From NCBI GenBank assembly GCA_012184525.1, contig WOFQ01000006.1:186001-250000 (forward strand): a stretch of 64,000 bases of DNA, read 5' to 3'. The notes below the pieces were generated by a model, which saw only the letters and a program-made list of their open reading frames with translations, did not search any database and had not been told where the DNA came from. The DNA is from Xenoacremonium recifei (lineage: Eukaryota; Ascomycota; Sordariomycetes; Hypocreales; Nectriaceae). How positions within the stretch are numbered: the stretch's first letter is position 1; the number at the start of each line of letters is the position of its first letter. Shown here one piece after another: positions 1-10,628 of the stretch. The position numbers and the translations under genes are program-made.

Positions 1-1369
1 TTTGCCAGCACTCTTGACTACATGACCAAGACCGCCGTTCTCTACTGCAACAAGAAGCCCCTGGACATCATTCCCCTTCCCCAGGAGCTCCTCCCCAAGT
101 CAGCCTTAGGCAAGTTATCACGTCCGAAGTTAAAGAAGGCCTATGAGGAGGGCAAGTTCATCACCTACATGAACGAGACCAAGGAGCGCATGGCTGCGTA
201 CCGCTTACAGCGACGCCAGCCCCCCAGCACTGAGATGGAGAAAATATTGGTCGACTTATTCGCTGAGGAATTCGAGCTCAACAAAGAAGAGGTCGGTATC
301 AACGACAGTCTCCTTGATGTTGGCATCGACAGTCTCGCTCTTTTCAGATTCAAGGCCGTTGTCCAGAGAAAGCTTGGCATCCCTGATATCTCGATGACTG
401 TCTTCCTCATCCACCCCCGAATGGCCGATCTCGCAGCCGCCATCTCCAAAATCAAGGATGCACCTCATGTGTATAACCCTGTTGTCACCATGCAGAACGG
501 CACTGCGCCAGTCCCTCCCATCTGGTTCTTCCACCCTGGTTTAGGCGAGGTTCTCGTTTTCTTAAACCTCAGCAAGTACTTCTCCGACCGAAAGGTTTAC
601 GGCTTACGAGCACCGGGCTTCAACCCCACGGAAAAGAGGTTCGAGAAGTTAGAAGACATGGTTGAGTAAGCAAACACCTCCTCCCCAGATAGAACATGAC
701 TTGTTAACATTACATAGATGCTACGTCAAAGCTATCCGAGAGAAGCAGCCCGAAGGACCATACTGTCTCTTAGGTTACTCGTTCGGCGGGCTTACCACCT
801 ACAACGTCGCCAAGCGTCTGGAGGCAATGGGTCAAAAGGTCCAGTTCTGCGGTGTCATGAATCTGCCTCCCCACGTCAAGCACCACATGCAGCATATGAA
901 CTGGTGTGAGCTTTTTCTCACCCTGTTATCCTTCATGGGCTTCATCACCGAGAAGGAGGCATATGAGTGGGACGAGCCTTACCAGAAACTTCCCAAGGAA
1001 GAGGTTGTCAGGCGTGTCATGGCCGTTATTGACCACAAGCGCCTGGAGGAACTCGACCTCGACGCTGACAAGCTCGACTGGTGGGCGGGCGTCGCTGACT
1101 CGGTGCAGAGCCTGGGCCGCGGCTATGATCCCTCGGGCTCGGTTGAGACCTTAGATGTCTTCTATGCCATCCCCATCTACCGAGTGTCGCCGACCAGGGA
1201 CAAGACGGAGTGGTTCAAGAATGAGATCTGCAAGTGGAAGGACTTTGTCCGCACTCCTGTCCGATATCATGACGCTCCCGGTACTCATCATTCCATGATT
1301 GACCCAGATAACGTCTTTGTGTTCCAGAAGATGCTCAAAGCCGCCATGAAAGAGAGAGGCCTCAACTAG
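1..1369 (+). CDS. NRPS-like synthetase (A-T-TE), 3' part
   Basis: This is the C-terminal part of a monomodular adenylation-carrier-thioesterase enzyme; the 5' end lies outside the window. It opens with the end of an adenylation domain, including the A10-type motif SALGKLSR with the catalytic lysine. A carrier domain follows, with the phosphopantetheine site in GIDSLAL. A thioesterase comes last, with the oxyanion region WFFHPGLGE, nucleophile motif GYSFGG and catalytic histidine in GTHHS. One 52-bp intron (666-717) joins ..MVE to CYVKAI..; the frame closes and stops at 1367-1369. Enzymes of this layout activate an aryl or alpha-keto acid and release a dimer or ester product. The substrate cannot be told because the specificity residues are missing. 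It probably belongs to a secondary-metabolite locus extending to the left. Confidence 0.9.
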
Positions 1370-1405
1370 ACTATATCATAGAGATAGACTTGAAACAGAA
1401 TGTAA

Positions 1406-1592
1406 AGAATGATAGAATACGAAATATACAGATTGCAACTCCCCTCAAGTCTTTTTTTTTCTTCGCAAAAAGGGAGGTGATCCCAACAGAGCTACATCAC
1501 ACGGCGCTTACCATCCGCATATATATTTGGTTCATAGCAATTTCTGCGGTCATATTGAAGGAGTTCGTAGTGGGTTAATTCTCTCCCTCAGG
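1406..1592 (+). repeat. Direct repeat, left copy
   Basis: A stretch of about 187 bp that recurs at 2405-2588 in the same orientation with roughly 85% identity judged by eye. The best shared blocks are around ATACGAAATATACAGATTGC and GCAATTTCTGCGGTCATATT. Most differences between copies are C/T or G/A transitions. The left copy starts about 36 bp after the stop codon of the NRPS-like gene, so it may include that gene's 3' UTR. Confidence 0.85.
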
Positions 1593-1875
1593 AACTTGAG
1601 AACTTTATCCTCGGTATCATTTATCTTCATGCGGGTTTGTATGCTATTTGCGTTCCTTCAAGTTCATCCACGAGACAGCCTTGCGTAAGCTCCGTCCTGC
1701 AACCTTCTAGGTCGAAGTTCGGTGTTTCTTCACCTTCTCAGCCTTTCCATTCTCCTTACCATCATCCTTCTTAGCCTTATCGTCCTCCTTACCAGCTGGT
1801 GTTGCTTGTGACCTTCGCGTAAACGAGATTGCGTATGTTGCCTTATATGAGGCTCGCAATGTCGTGATTCCAGTG

Positions 1876-2259
1876 CTAAACTAAACAGTCCTCCAGAACT
1901 CTAATATATGGTCGCAACATCATTCTCTGGCCACCATACTCTTGACAGTGGATGGCCTCTGGCCAGGTTTCGTGAATATTGTCGTGGGTGCGCGCGAACT
2001 GCCTCCACCAGAAGTCGGGAGTTCCTGCTCCCATTTGACTTCGAGCCAGAGTAGCCCATTCTTGCTCTCGTCCTGGAGGTATAATGTAGCTTGTCTGGCC
2101 TTGTCCTGATGGCAATGATGGTTGGAATTTGTAGAGTAGTACACCAACATACTCATAATCGTCGCATGTCCATAATCTTTGGGACTGGCTATAGAACCTC
2201 GCTCTTGAATGCGGCCCAGAGGAAGCATCGCAGCGGGCTAAACCCCGTCCATAGAACAC
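1876..2259 (-). other. Open frame of unknown status between the direct repeats
   Basis: An uninterrupted minus-strand frame of about 127 codons lies between the two direct repeats. It has no ATG at its head; the first possible start is GTG, and the frame stays open further upstream. The predicted peptide is Trp/Tyr-rich with protein-like stretches such as WTCDDYEYVG. I recognise no family. It may be a remnant exon of a decayed gene or chance. Confidence 0.2.
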
Positions 2260-2404
2260 GGAGGTGGGATGGCACGGGGCGACTTGGTTTGCCGTGGCCG
2301 ATCCGTGGAGATCCCAGTGTCTGACTCTGAGGAAAAGGCTATAATCAGACAGTCATATTATGGTTCAGAGTTCAAGTTAAGGATAGGTTCAGGTTAAGGA
2401 TAAA

Positions 2405-2588
2405 AGAGTGATAAAATACGAAATATACAGATTGCAACTCCCCTCAAGTCTTTTTCGCGCAGAAAGAGAAGTAATCCCAATAGAGCTGCATCCCACGGCG
2501 CTTACTATCTGCATACATATTTGAGGTTTATAGCAATTTCTGCGGTCATATTGAAGGAGCTCGTGGTAGATCAATTCTCTCCTTGAGG
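2405..2588 (+). repeat. Direct repeat, right copy
   Basis: Second copy of the repeat at 1406-1592, about 1 kb away and in the same orientation. The T-run of the left copy is shortened here. The pair encloses about 0.8 kb of unique sequence, so the layout is that of a small element with terminal direct repeats or of a segmental duplication. Confidence 0.85.
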
Positions 2589-3069
2589 GAGGGTGAGCTA
2601 CGAGCAATTATTGGGGTGGCTTTTGGTGTGGCTGCTTCAGATGAGAGTCAAGCCGTGAATTTGACCAGCCTGCCTTGCTGCGCCCCGTTGCCTCAAGAGA
2701 GCAGCAGCTCACAGAAGATCGGACCAGAATAATAGCAAGAGACAACCAGGGATCATGCTATTTGAATTGAATACGCCTTACGTGCCTACAAAGAGACTGC
2801 GCGCAATGCGAACATAACACCCCGAGGGGCCGGTCCAAACAAAGGAAAAGCAACCTTTGGGGTACAAATCCAGGCTGACCGTTATAATGGCTTTTCACCG
2901 CCGATGCAGAGGATGCCCTAGCACAAATACCGTACTGGAACCTCAATCACCTTGCTTTCGAGAAGCTGGCAACATTCATTCCGGGGGTGCTGAAAGATAT
3001 TAGTTTCCATCAATTGCAGTTCCCTAACGAGAAACGTATGGTAATAACCAACCACTTCCGACAATATGT

Positions 3070-4262
3070 TTAGTTCGCGCTGGGTCCTGTGATAAAAACC
3101 ACTAGAACTGTAGTATATCTGAAAGTCTATGTTAGCCTCCCCATCAGATATACATCTATAATATCCGAGAGTAGGAGATCCATACGTTGCGCCAGCTACA
3201 ACCAAGTCCAACACCTTGCCCCTCGTCAACACAGAGAGCGTAGTAAGGAAGATGCTTGTCGCGACGATCACGATGGCTAGCCTTGCCGCCAAAGTATGAA
3301 CGAGACTACAGATGATGACTGGAGTTAGGACCAAGGCCACGATTAATGGACCCAGCAGGAGTCGTGCTAGAAGGTCCGTCCGGTGACGAGGAAATATATG
3401 AACGTGTTCGTCTCGGGACACATCTGAACGCCAGCACTGCTTCTCATCAGCTCCTGACAACCCCGTATATTGCGTTCCTGCATGGCTCACCTGAATCCAG
3501 AACAAAAGCTTCCCCGAGAAATGGCGCTCCAGCCAGGAGACCATGCCGTCTCTCTGCGTCGCTAGGCACAGAAGATCTTGTCGTTGGCCTAAAAACTCCA
3601 TCTCTGCACGTGAGATGCATCCATTGACCAGGTTCCAGTTGAGAAGACTCTGTGCATCCTGTGGGTGCGCGGCTCTGGCAGTCGAGACCACAAGATACTT
3701 GGCCATCGATTCATCTGTCGAGAATTAGTTTAGTCAAATTACGAAAGTCAGCTGCTTCAACTCTGTTATAGAATACCGTAATCCTTGAGTGCTTCCCGAA
3801 GCTCGCAAATTACTTTTTGCCGCTCTTGGTTACCGTCTTCTCGGCTTACACCGAGGAACATAGGTGAAGCCTCGTCTCTGTCAAGCTTGTCTAGGGTAGT
3901 CTCTAGTCTCGAGATTCGATCTTGATCCAAAAGCAGAAGCCGGATCCTGGTCTTTTCGAATCGTCGAAAAACCCGGAGTGATTCGTCTGCAGCCATGAGG
4001 GCCGCAAACTGTGGGTAGCCTTTGGGGTAGTCCTCAACTGGGTACATGCCGTTAGCATCATGTCTCAAGGGGCGTAGACATGCGTACTTTGATGTTTTTC
4101 CAAGGGCTCTTTTTTCCTAATAGTAAACTGGCTGCGCAGGGCCTGATTGAAGGACGACGACAACCCTTCCCAAGTCCATCTTCGGCTCGGTTGAATGCCT
4201 GCGATAGACATTTCGGGGTCTATCCCGAGCTCGATGTCGCGATCACTGATCTGCTGGTTCAT
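3070..4262 (-). CDS. DUF6594 family membrane protein
   Basis: Four exons on the minus strand: 4262-4088, 4037-3777, 3714-3186 and 3118-3070, giving 337 aa. Introns are 50, 62 and 67 bp; the first has a clear CTAAC branch site. The protein fits the fungal DUF6594 pattern. YPKGYPQFAALMA opens the domain, followed by an FRRF-RIRLLLLDQD helix and an E-L-LD-D-D segment. The C-terminus has hydrophobic helices (LLLGPLIVALVLTPVIIC and following) and ends ATYTTVLVVFITG, a form typical of the family. The last exon is only 49 bp, but without it the terminal helix is lost. Function is unknown; these proteins are predicted membrane proteins with an N-terminal cytosolic helical part. ATG 4262 is the first in-frame ATG; the true start could be the internal Met 17 codons later. 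Confidence 0.82.
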
Positions 4263-4591
4263 GTTATGTATATGACACAAAGATAGGTCGACCTCGCCAC
4301 AAGAATTTTTAGTCAACAGCAAGATGTAGATTGACGACGTGACAATTTCTGTATCTCAAGGAAGATGTCATGAGGTAGCCGTGTAAAAGTTTAGATGCCC
4401 AACCCGGCCCACTGTGACAGCTCAGCAGGTGAGGTGCAATAGAACTGAACAATGTGTAGTGGCTATGCAGCGTGGCTATGTGTTACCGCTTTGGAATCTC
4501 TATAGATTCATAAATAACCGAGATTTCTTCCCACTTAATATTTTTCGTCCTTGTCTTTGTTGCTGTTTTCTACGCACTTTTGTCACAGACG
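4263..4591. other. Divergent intergenic region
   Basis: About 330 bp between the heads of the DUF6594 gene (minus) and the small gene at 4592 (plus). It presumably holds both promoters. A T-rich/CT-rich stretch lies at 4525-4575. No other feature is seen. Confidence 0.5.
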
Positions 4592-5026
4592 ATGTCCACA
4601 AGTAACTTTGCTTCCAAAATGAAAAGCCGCCGGCCTGGCGACTACTTCGACGCCGGTTTTGAGCACGACGGTTTTGAGCATGACGGTCTTAAGCACGCCG
4701 ATTTTGATTTTGAGGACGAAAATCCTGATCCCGAGCCATCCGCTAGAGATGCTAGAATGTACACTCCTCAAGAGCATTCTGCTTGCTTCGTGCCCATGAC
4801 TGACTAAATTTCTAGACGAGGGGGGTGGGTAAACGGATCGGACGATACATCGTACAAATACTTTCCTGGCGACAAGGTCATGCTTCAGCAGAAAGGCCAA
4901 GAGGGTCAGCAGGGCCCTTTTTTAGTTGAGAAAACGAATGGTGGAAAATATTCGCTGTGTGGTTTGGATGGGAAAACCGCCGAGGACGGAAAGCTATTTG
5001 AAGAAAACGAGTTAAGGCTGGCTTGA
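4592..5026 (+). CDS. Small hypothetical protein, acidic N-terminus
   Basis: Two exons, 4592-4758 and 4816-5026, give 125 aa. The 57-bp intron has a GTACAC donor, a CTGAC branch and a TTTCTAG acceptor, and removes an in-frame stop. The N-terminal half is acidic and carries a short tandem repeat (FEHDG FEHDG). The C-terminal half follows YKYFPGDKV, GPFLVEK, GGKYSLCGLDG, FEENELRLA. This is a beta-strand pattern seen in many small fungal proteins and may be an SH3-like barrel. No function can be assigned. It lies head-to-head with the DUF6594 gene. Confidence 0.7.
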
Positions 5027-5620
5027 TTGAACAGCAACGACCTCGGCTCGCGATCCTGCTTAAGTAGATAAATAGTATGAAGCTTCAGTTTAAGAAGAAA
5101 TCTTTCTTTCTATTTATACAACCAGGCATGCTGTCCATCACTGTGAAGTTGATCGTCGCTTACTTTGCATCTCGACTCCCACTTGGCGTCCTCAGCCAAA
5201 GGTCGAACTAGGCATTCCGTTAATGTTCCATATGGGGAGCAATCATATGCAAATGAAATATTTTTGGTCAAATTAATAATTCTAATTTGTCAGAGACGTG
5301 AGATATAGCAGCGTTCTGAGAATCTCCATTTCTAAGTTTCATGGGAGTATTAAGACAACGGAACTTCAGCTGTTGATTGTTCACGACGTTGACATCGGTG
5401 ATCAGAACGTAGTGTGAATGGAGGAGGCATTTATAGTGTAGTTTAGAGTTAAGAATAAGCATACAATCAACTTAGATAAAGAAACAGGAGATTTAGTAGA
5501 TGACTGCCCAGAAGTATCTATTCAACCAAGCCTTCAATATTCCATGCCGACACTGGAACGCTATTTCCCTGGCTTCTTGTCAATATGGCCACCAAACACA
5601 GAGATACTGGCCAGGACTCA
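5027..5620. other. Intergenic, AT-rich
   Basis: About 600 bp between convergent small genes. The sequence is AT-rich, especially at 5060-5300 and 5420-5500. It probably contains both 3' ends; nothing else is supported. Confidence 0.4.
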
Positions 5621-5911
5621 CTAGTAATCATCACTGTCATAGTACTCCTCGTCATCTTCGTCCGAGTCTTCTTCGTCATCCATATAATCATCAAGACACT
5701 CCTGATCGCAGAAGAACCATCTCTTATTCCAGTATCGATCCCATTTCGCCCATACAGAGACCTTCCCACCAATCAATCTATCGCACTGCATGCAGCGGAC
5801 ACCGCGGTAGGCCCTCTGCTTTCCTTGGCTTCGGGGCGGTTCCATTTTCTCCCGACGATAATATTGTTGAAAGAGCTCGTGAAGTTCGTAGAGGGCAAGG
5901 CTAAGGCCGCG
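5621..5911 (-). CDS. Small Cys-rich protein with acidic tail
   Basis: The minus-strand frame encodes CMQCDRLIGG, then a WDRYWNKRWFFCDQEC segment, i.e. a CxxC...CxxxC zinc-ribbon-like pair, and ends in a strongly acidic tail (DDEEDSDEDDEEYYDSDD). From the ATG at 5845 it is 74 aa. The frame also reads sensibly upstream to 5911 (..LYELHELFQQYYRREK), where a TTTCAG acceptor sits just after an in-frame TAA. A missing 5' exon is therefore likely, but I could not find a convincing start for it. Function unknown. It points away from the TPR-CHAT gene and shares its upstream region. Confidence 0.55.
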   Translation of the reverse strand, partial: RGLSLALYELHELFQQYYRREKMEPPRSQGKQRAYRGVRCMQCDRLIGGKVSVWAKWDRYWNKRWFFCDQECLDDYMDDEEDSDEDDEEYYDSDDY

Positions 5912-6517
5912 CTGAAATTATATTGCTCTGAGGGTCGGAACTGCTTCGAGTGCTCTTGATGTGACGGGTGTGGAGTAGCGGTTCTCGCCCGGTCGTTGTC
6001 GAGATTTGAAGATGAAATTTGATGCTATTGATCTTTGGCGTTGCTTGCCGAGCCACAAGAGGGATTGTCTCCCTTCTTTAAGGCCGCCTTAGAGAGACGC
6101 ATGCTGCGATGAAATTAAAGGAAACGCCCAGAAACAAGAAGGGCGCCACGGCGCCTACTGGGCTGTAGATTGTGGCTGTGAGAAACCCCGCGGTCTGCTC
6201 ATGCTGAAGTGTGGGGGTATCGCCGTGCTGACACGGAGAAGACATGGATGTTCAGCCGCTCGAGAGAGGGCGCTTAACTTGACACAACCTGCAGAGCTAG
6301 ATAGGCCTCTAGCAAAGAGCCAACCACTGCTGTTCATTATCGCCTGGATGTTGGTAGTGCGCCCTCCGCGGTGCTTATGGGCGCTCGCCAGGTTTCTGCC
6401 AGGGACTGGCTGAGCATAGAGACAACGATACCGTTCCTTACCCGCAAAACAGGACGTTCGCAGACAAGCCCTCATACTGTCTAAGATCTGTAGTTGTTAC
6501 ATCTGGACAAAGCCTCT
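5912..6517. other. Intergenic upstream of the TPR-CHAT gene
   Basis: About 600 bp between the divergent Cys-rich gene and the TPR-CHAT gene. It may include an unrecognised first exon of the former. No other feature is identified. Confidence 0.4.
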
Positions 6518-9500
6518 ATGGTCCATTTCCTCCCTCATGAGACCGAAATCATGGTCAGTCGACGCCGACGGGCCGCCCGTCGCAGAACGGCACAGCCCGA
6601 CCCAGAACGAACCGAAACATTCATCGAACCCGCTGCCTCGGGAGACAATTGGCGATCCTATGCCGCAACCAGAAGCATCGAAGAATTAAACCACTTAATC
6701 GACGTGGCTCAAAAAGCCCTCCAGTCTACCGCACCTCGCCAGCCAGAAATTCCAGAGCGCCTCGGTGCCTTGGGACTGCTACTCCACGAGCGATTCGAAC
6801 GAACGAAAAACATCTCAGATATCGACCAAGGTATTGATTTGTTTCAGGAAATAATAGCAGAATTTCCGAAAGCCGACCCCAGCCGTCCTTCGTACCTGGG
6901 GAACCTTGGGCTTCTAATGCATACCAAGCACCTTCACAATGAAGAGAGACCGTTCCTAGAGGAAGCCATTAGATACACCCGCGAGGCTGCAGAGGCAGAC
7001 AGCGACACCAAAGGGCTATGGCTCAACAACCTAGGCAACCAGCTTCGTCAGAAATACTCTCTTTACGGAGAACCAGAAGTTCTCGACAGTGCCATCGCCG
7101 TTGGCCGCCAGAATGTCGAGCGAACTCCGGAAAGCGACCCAAATCAAGCACCGTACATGGCCAACCTAGCGAGTAGCCTCTCCGTTCGATATTCCCGTTT
7201 CGGGCAGATTATAGACCTTGAAGAGGCCGTGGTGTTGACAAAAAAAACCGTCGAGGGCACCCCGAAAGATCACCGTCTGCGTCCTGAATGGGTTCATAAT
7301 CTGAGCCTGGAGCTGGGAAATAAGTACGTGGCCACTGGGGCTATGGAACATCTAGACGAGGCCATCGGCTACGCTCGAGAGGCCGTCATGACTCCTGCAA
7401 GAGACGGGCAGAATCGCGGCCGTTGGCTCAACATGTTGAGCATGCAACTCGGGCGGAGGTTCCTTCGCGCCGGAGCCATGGCGGACATTCAAGAAGCCAT
7501 CGACGTCGCTGATGAAGCCGTCAATTGCACTCCAGTCAAGCACTCCGATCACGCCCTATATCAAACTAACCTAGGCAATCAGCTCCAGAGCAGATACGGC
7601 CGTACCAAGTCGCCAAGCGACCTCGACGGAGCTATTATGGCTGCTCGATTAGCCCTGGAGGTCACCCCCGAGCGCCACCCGAACCGATGCACACTGCTGC
7701 ACAACCTGAGCACTCGTCTCGGCGACAGATACTCGAAGGAAGGAGGCAAGGAGAAAGACATTGGGGAGGCTGTGACACTCGCTCAACGAGCGGTCAGAAG
7801 AGCTCCCGAAGGCCATCCAGAGCTTCCCAAGTGGCTTGCCAATCTTGGTTGCCAGCTCTCTTCTAAAGCCTCCCAGTACATTGATGCTACAGGTGTTCGG
7901 CTCAAATCCCGCAGCGGTGGACAGTTCGACAATCTCAACCAAGCCACCTCTGGGTACCTAGGAAAGAAAGCGATCGCTGTCCAGGACAAAGCTATTTCTG
8001 TCACACGCCGTGCCATCAAGGCTACGCTTCAGGATGACCCCGAACGATCTAAGATGATGATACATATGGGCGATCGCCTCCTAGAAAGACATTCGTGGGA
8101 GGGTGGACCTGAATATCTCGACAAGGCTGCCCACTACTATGCATCAGCAATGAGGCTCGAATCCTCGCCCATACGAGTTCGCTTAGCTGCTGCTGGACGG
8201 CTCTTCTCTGTCGAAGGCTTCCTCGACGATCCCCAGAGGGCATTTCGTGCAGCTGAGACTGCTGTCGCTCTCATCCCGCAGTTGGCACCCAACTTCCTCC
8301 CGCCGCTGGACAAGCAGGAAGTTCTCGGCCAAGCAGTTGGACTGGCGTCAGATGCCGCAGCAATTGCTTTACTAGCAGGCAAAGACCCGGCCTGTGCCAT
8401 TGAGATGCTTGAAACTGGTCGCAGTGTCCTGGCAGGTTCTCTCCAGGACCTCCGGAGTAGTTTGGCTTTCCTGGAGCAAGAACATCCCGACTTGGCGCAA
8501 TCATATCTTGATCTGCGAGATCGGCTTGATAGGTCTGTTTTGAAGCAGTCGCTCGACTCAGAGGCCATCGAACCCATCGTCGATGTACAGAATGACACGG
8601 ACATGCGGTATCAAGCTCAAAAGCGAATGGATGCGCTTCTCAAGGTGATACGCCTGGAACCTGGTTTTGAGAACTTTCTTGCGCCCCCATCGAGGGAGGA
8701 GATGCTTCAGGCAGCTTCGGACGGCCCGATAATCATCATAAATGTCAGTGAATATCGGTGCGATGCGATGATGATTGACAGCCTTGGATTTCGCGCTATT
8801 GAGCTGCCCCAGCTTTCTGTGCAAGAAATAGCCAAGCGAGAAAGGGACCTTGAGTCTCCAAAGACACTGGCCTGGCTTTGGGACACCATTGCTGGCCCTG
8901 TTCTTGAAAGCTTGGGCTTACGAGAGCTGCTGAATGGAAATACTTGGCCACGCATACGGTGGATTCCAACAGGATCGCTCGTCAGATTTCCCATCCACGC
9001 AGCAGGCTATCACCTAGAAGGTAACTCGAGGACAGTTCTTGACAGAGCTATTTCCTCGTACGGCTGGTCTCTCAAGTCAATCATCAACAACCATCGGACC
9101 CAAAGAACTGGCATGGATGCGCAGGTCCTTTCCAGGAAAGTACTTCTGGTCTCCATGAGAGACACGCCTCAGCATTCGAGGCTCCGTCATGTCGACAGTG
9201 AGATAGATGCTGTCAGGACTGTTTGCAACGCAATGAAGTTTGCACACGTCCAGCCCGAGCCGCTGCGAGATGAAGTCCTCTCAGCTTTGGACGACTGCGA
9301 CATCTTCCACTTCGCAGGGCACGCCGATGCCAAGGAAGCTGACCCTATGACGGGGTCCCTTCTCCTCAAAGACTGGCAGTATACTCCCCTGACCGTAGAA
9401 TCCTTGTTCAACTTGAACCTAAGCACCAAAGCGCCGTTTCTAGCATATCTTTCGGCATGCGGCACTAGCCAGAACCGCAACGATAGTTCAATGGATGAGA

Positions 9501-9943
9501 ACATCCATCTCGCGGGTGCTTTCCAACTAGCAGGGTTCCGGCACGTCATCGCAACGCTTTGGGAGGTCGATGATGCGCTCTGCGTCCGCATGGCGCAGTT
9601 CACATACGAGTTCCTGGAGGACCACGGGATATGCGACAAAAACGTGAGTGGCGCGCTTCACTACGCGACGCGGAGGCTCCGAGATGACTGGGCTCGCAAA
9701 GGCGGGAGTCGCAACCATGGAGGCAGTGATGGCAGCGACGGTAATGTTGCATTGGGTGAGGCTCACGAGCATTGTGAGGACGACGATAGCGACAGCGCTC
9801 CCGTCGCGCAGCCTAGCATAGAGCTCCAGGCACACAACCAGGGCGGCAACAAAAGGAGACGGGGGAAGAGAAATGCGAAGTTGAAGATGAAAAAGAGTTC
9901 AGCGCGTCTCTTCTGGGTCCCTTATGTCCACTATGGAGCATAA
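6518..9943 (+). CDS. TPR-CHAT protein (caspase-like protease)
   Basis: A single open frame encodes 1141 aa from ATG 6518; a second ATG at 6551 is possible. The N-terminus is Arg-rich (SRRRRAARRR). About 45-residue repeats follow up to residue ~500, with units such as NNLGNQLRQKYSLYGE and TNLGNQLQSRYGRT (TPR_10/12 type). A helical region leads to a C-terminal CHAT domain. The CHAT motifs are WIPTGSLVRFPIHAAG, HFAGHAD (putative catalytic His935), LSACGT (putative Cys981), HLAGAFQLAGFRHVIATLW and a final LFWVPYVHYG. The dyad is intact, so the protein is probably an active cysteine protease. Unusually, about 75 residues of acidic then basic low-complexity sequence (ending KRRRGKRNAKLKMKK) separate the RRLRDDW helix from the last strand. 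In other systems CHAT proteases act in programmed cell death or defence; the substrate here is unknown. Confidence 0.9.
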   Translation: MVHFLPHETEIMVSRRRRAARRRTAQPDPERTETFIEPAASGDNWRSYAATRSIEELNHLIDVAQKALQSTAPRQPEIPERLGALGLLLHERFERTKNISDIDQGIDLFQEIIAEFPKADPSRPSYLGNLGLLMHTKHLHNEERPFLEEAIRYTREAAEADSDTKGLWLNNLGNQLRQKYSLYGEPEVLDSAIAVGRQNVERTPESDPNQAPYMANLASSLSVRYSRFGQIIDLEEAVVLTKKTVEGTPKDHRLRPEWVHNLSLELGNKYVATGAMEHLDEAIGYAREAVMTPARDGQNRGRWLNMLSMQLGRRFLRAGAMADIQEAIDVADEAVNCTPVKHSDHALYQTNLGNQLQSRYGRTKSPSDLDGAIMAARLALEVTPERHPNRCTLLHNLSTRLGDRYSKEGGKEKDIGEAVTLAQRAVRRAPEGHPELPKWLANLGCQLSSKASQYIDATGVRLKSRSGGQFDNLNQATSGYLGKKAIAVQDKAISVTRRAIKATLQDDPERSKMMIHMGDRLLERHSWEGGPEYLDKAAHYYASAMRLESSPIRVRLAAAGRLFSVEGFLDDPQRAFRAAETAVALIPQLAPNFLPPLDKQEVLGQAVGLASDAAAIALLAGKDPACAIEMLETGRSVLAGSLQDLRSSLAFLEQEHPDLAQSYLDLRDRLDRSVLKQSLDSEAIEPIVDVQNDTDMRYQAQKRMDALLKVIRLEPGFENFLAPPSREEMLQAASDGPIIIINVSEYRCDAMMIDSLGFRAIELPQLSVQEIAKRERDLESPKTLAWLWDTIAGPVLESLGLRELLNGNTWPRIRWIPTGSLVRFPIHAAGYHLEGNSRTVLDRAISSYGWSLKSIINNHRTQRTGMDAQVLSRKVLLVSMRDTPQHSRLRHVDSEIDAVRTVCNAMKFAHVQPEPLRDEVLSALDDCDIFHFAGHADAKEADPMTGSLLLKDWQYTPLTVESLFNLNLSTKAPFLAYLSACGTSQNRNDSSMDENIHLAGAFQLAGFRHVIATLWEVDDALCVRMAQFTYEFLEDHGICDKNVSGALHYATRRLRDDWARKGGSRNHGGSDGSDGNVALGEAHEHCEDDDSDSAPVAQPSIELQAHNQGGNKRRRGKRNAKLKMKKSSARLFWVPYVHYGA

Positions 9944-10628
9944 ACTCATACGTGAGGCAGGGAAGGTAGGCACTTGCCCAAGGTATTCATGATATTAGGG
10001 TTGTGACGTATCGCTTCAAGTTGATGGCGTTCAGTTTTGCTTGGGGGGCATTTGAGCTTCGTTGGTTCGCAACTAAATTGGAGAGAGCCTCAAATAAATA
10101 AATGATAGGAAGGGTATTAATCCAAAAACAAGTGAAGAGTAATGGGGCCTAGACTATATAGCCTGCAATCTTTACTCACCCTTTTTTCTCGCGGAGGAAG
10201 TCATGATGCTAACGGAGCGTTACGGTGGTCCTTGCGGCTGACGTTGCCTGTACATACGGTAACCCAATGAAGCAAGGCCACAGGACCGTTCCTTACCGAC
10301 CTATCCGTTCAGCTGGGGAGCTCATGCTCCAGCCCGATGACATTACTGGATGAATGAAGGCACGGCTGAGACATGCCAACTTCCCATGATCAAATCTCGC
10401 TCTGCCAGCTGAATCAGTTCTCACCACTTCATCAAACAGCATTTGCGCTCACTGAGGGTCCATGCGAGCCCATTCACTGTAGCAGCCCAGCCTGTTATGC
10501 CTCGATCTGGATGCTGACAGTGTGCCGTCTTCCGTCGCTTACTCCACGCCTGACGTCTAAGCCCTCCTGTCTATCAGCCAGCTCATCAACGTCAACATCA
10601 CCACCACCTTTACTCTCACCAACTCACC
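9944..10628. other. Intergenic region
   Basis: About 685 bp holding the 3' flank of the TPR-CHAT gene and the promoter of the hydrolase gene. The last 100 bp before 10629 are pyrimidine/CA-rich (CATCACCACCACC..), typical of a fungal leader. Nothing further is seen. Confidence 0.5.

Noticed and set aside
1390..1578. 62-codon frame inside the left direct repeat.
   Set aside because: It includes a poly-T derived Phe run, is not preserved in the right repeat copy and overlaps the probable 3' UTR.
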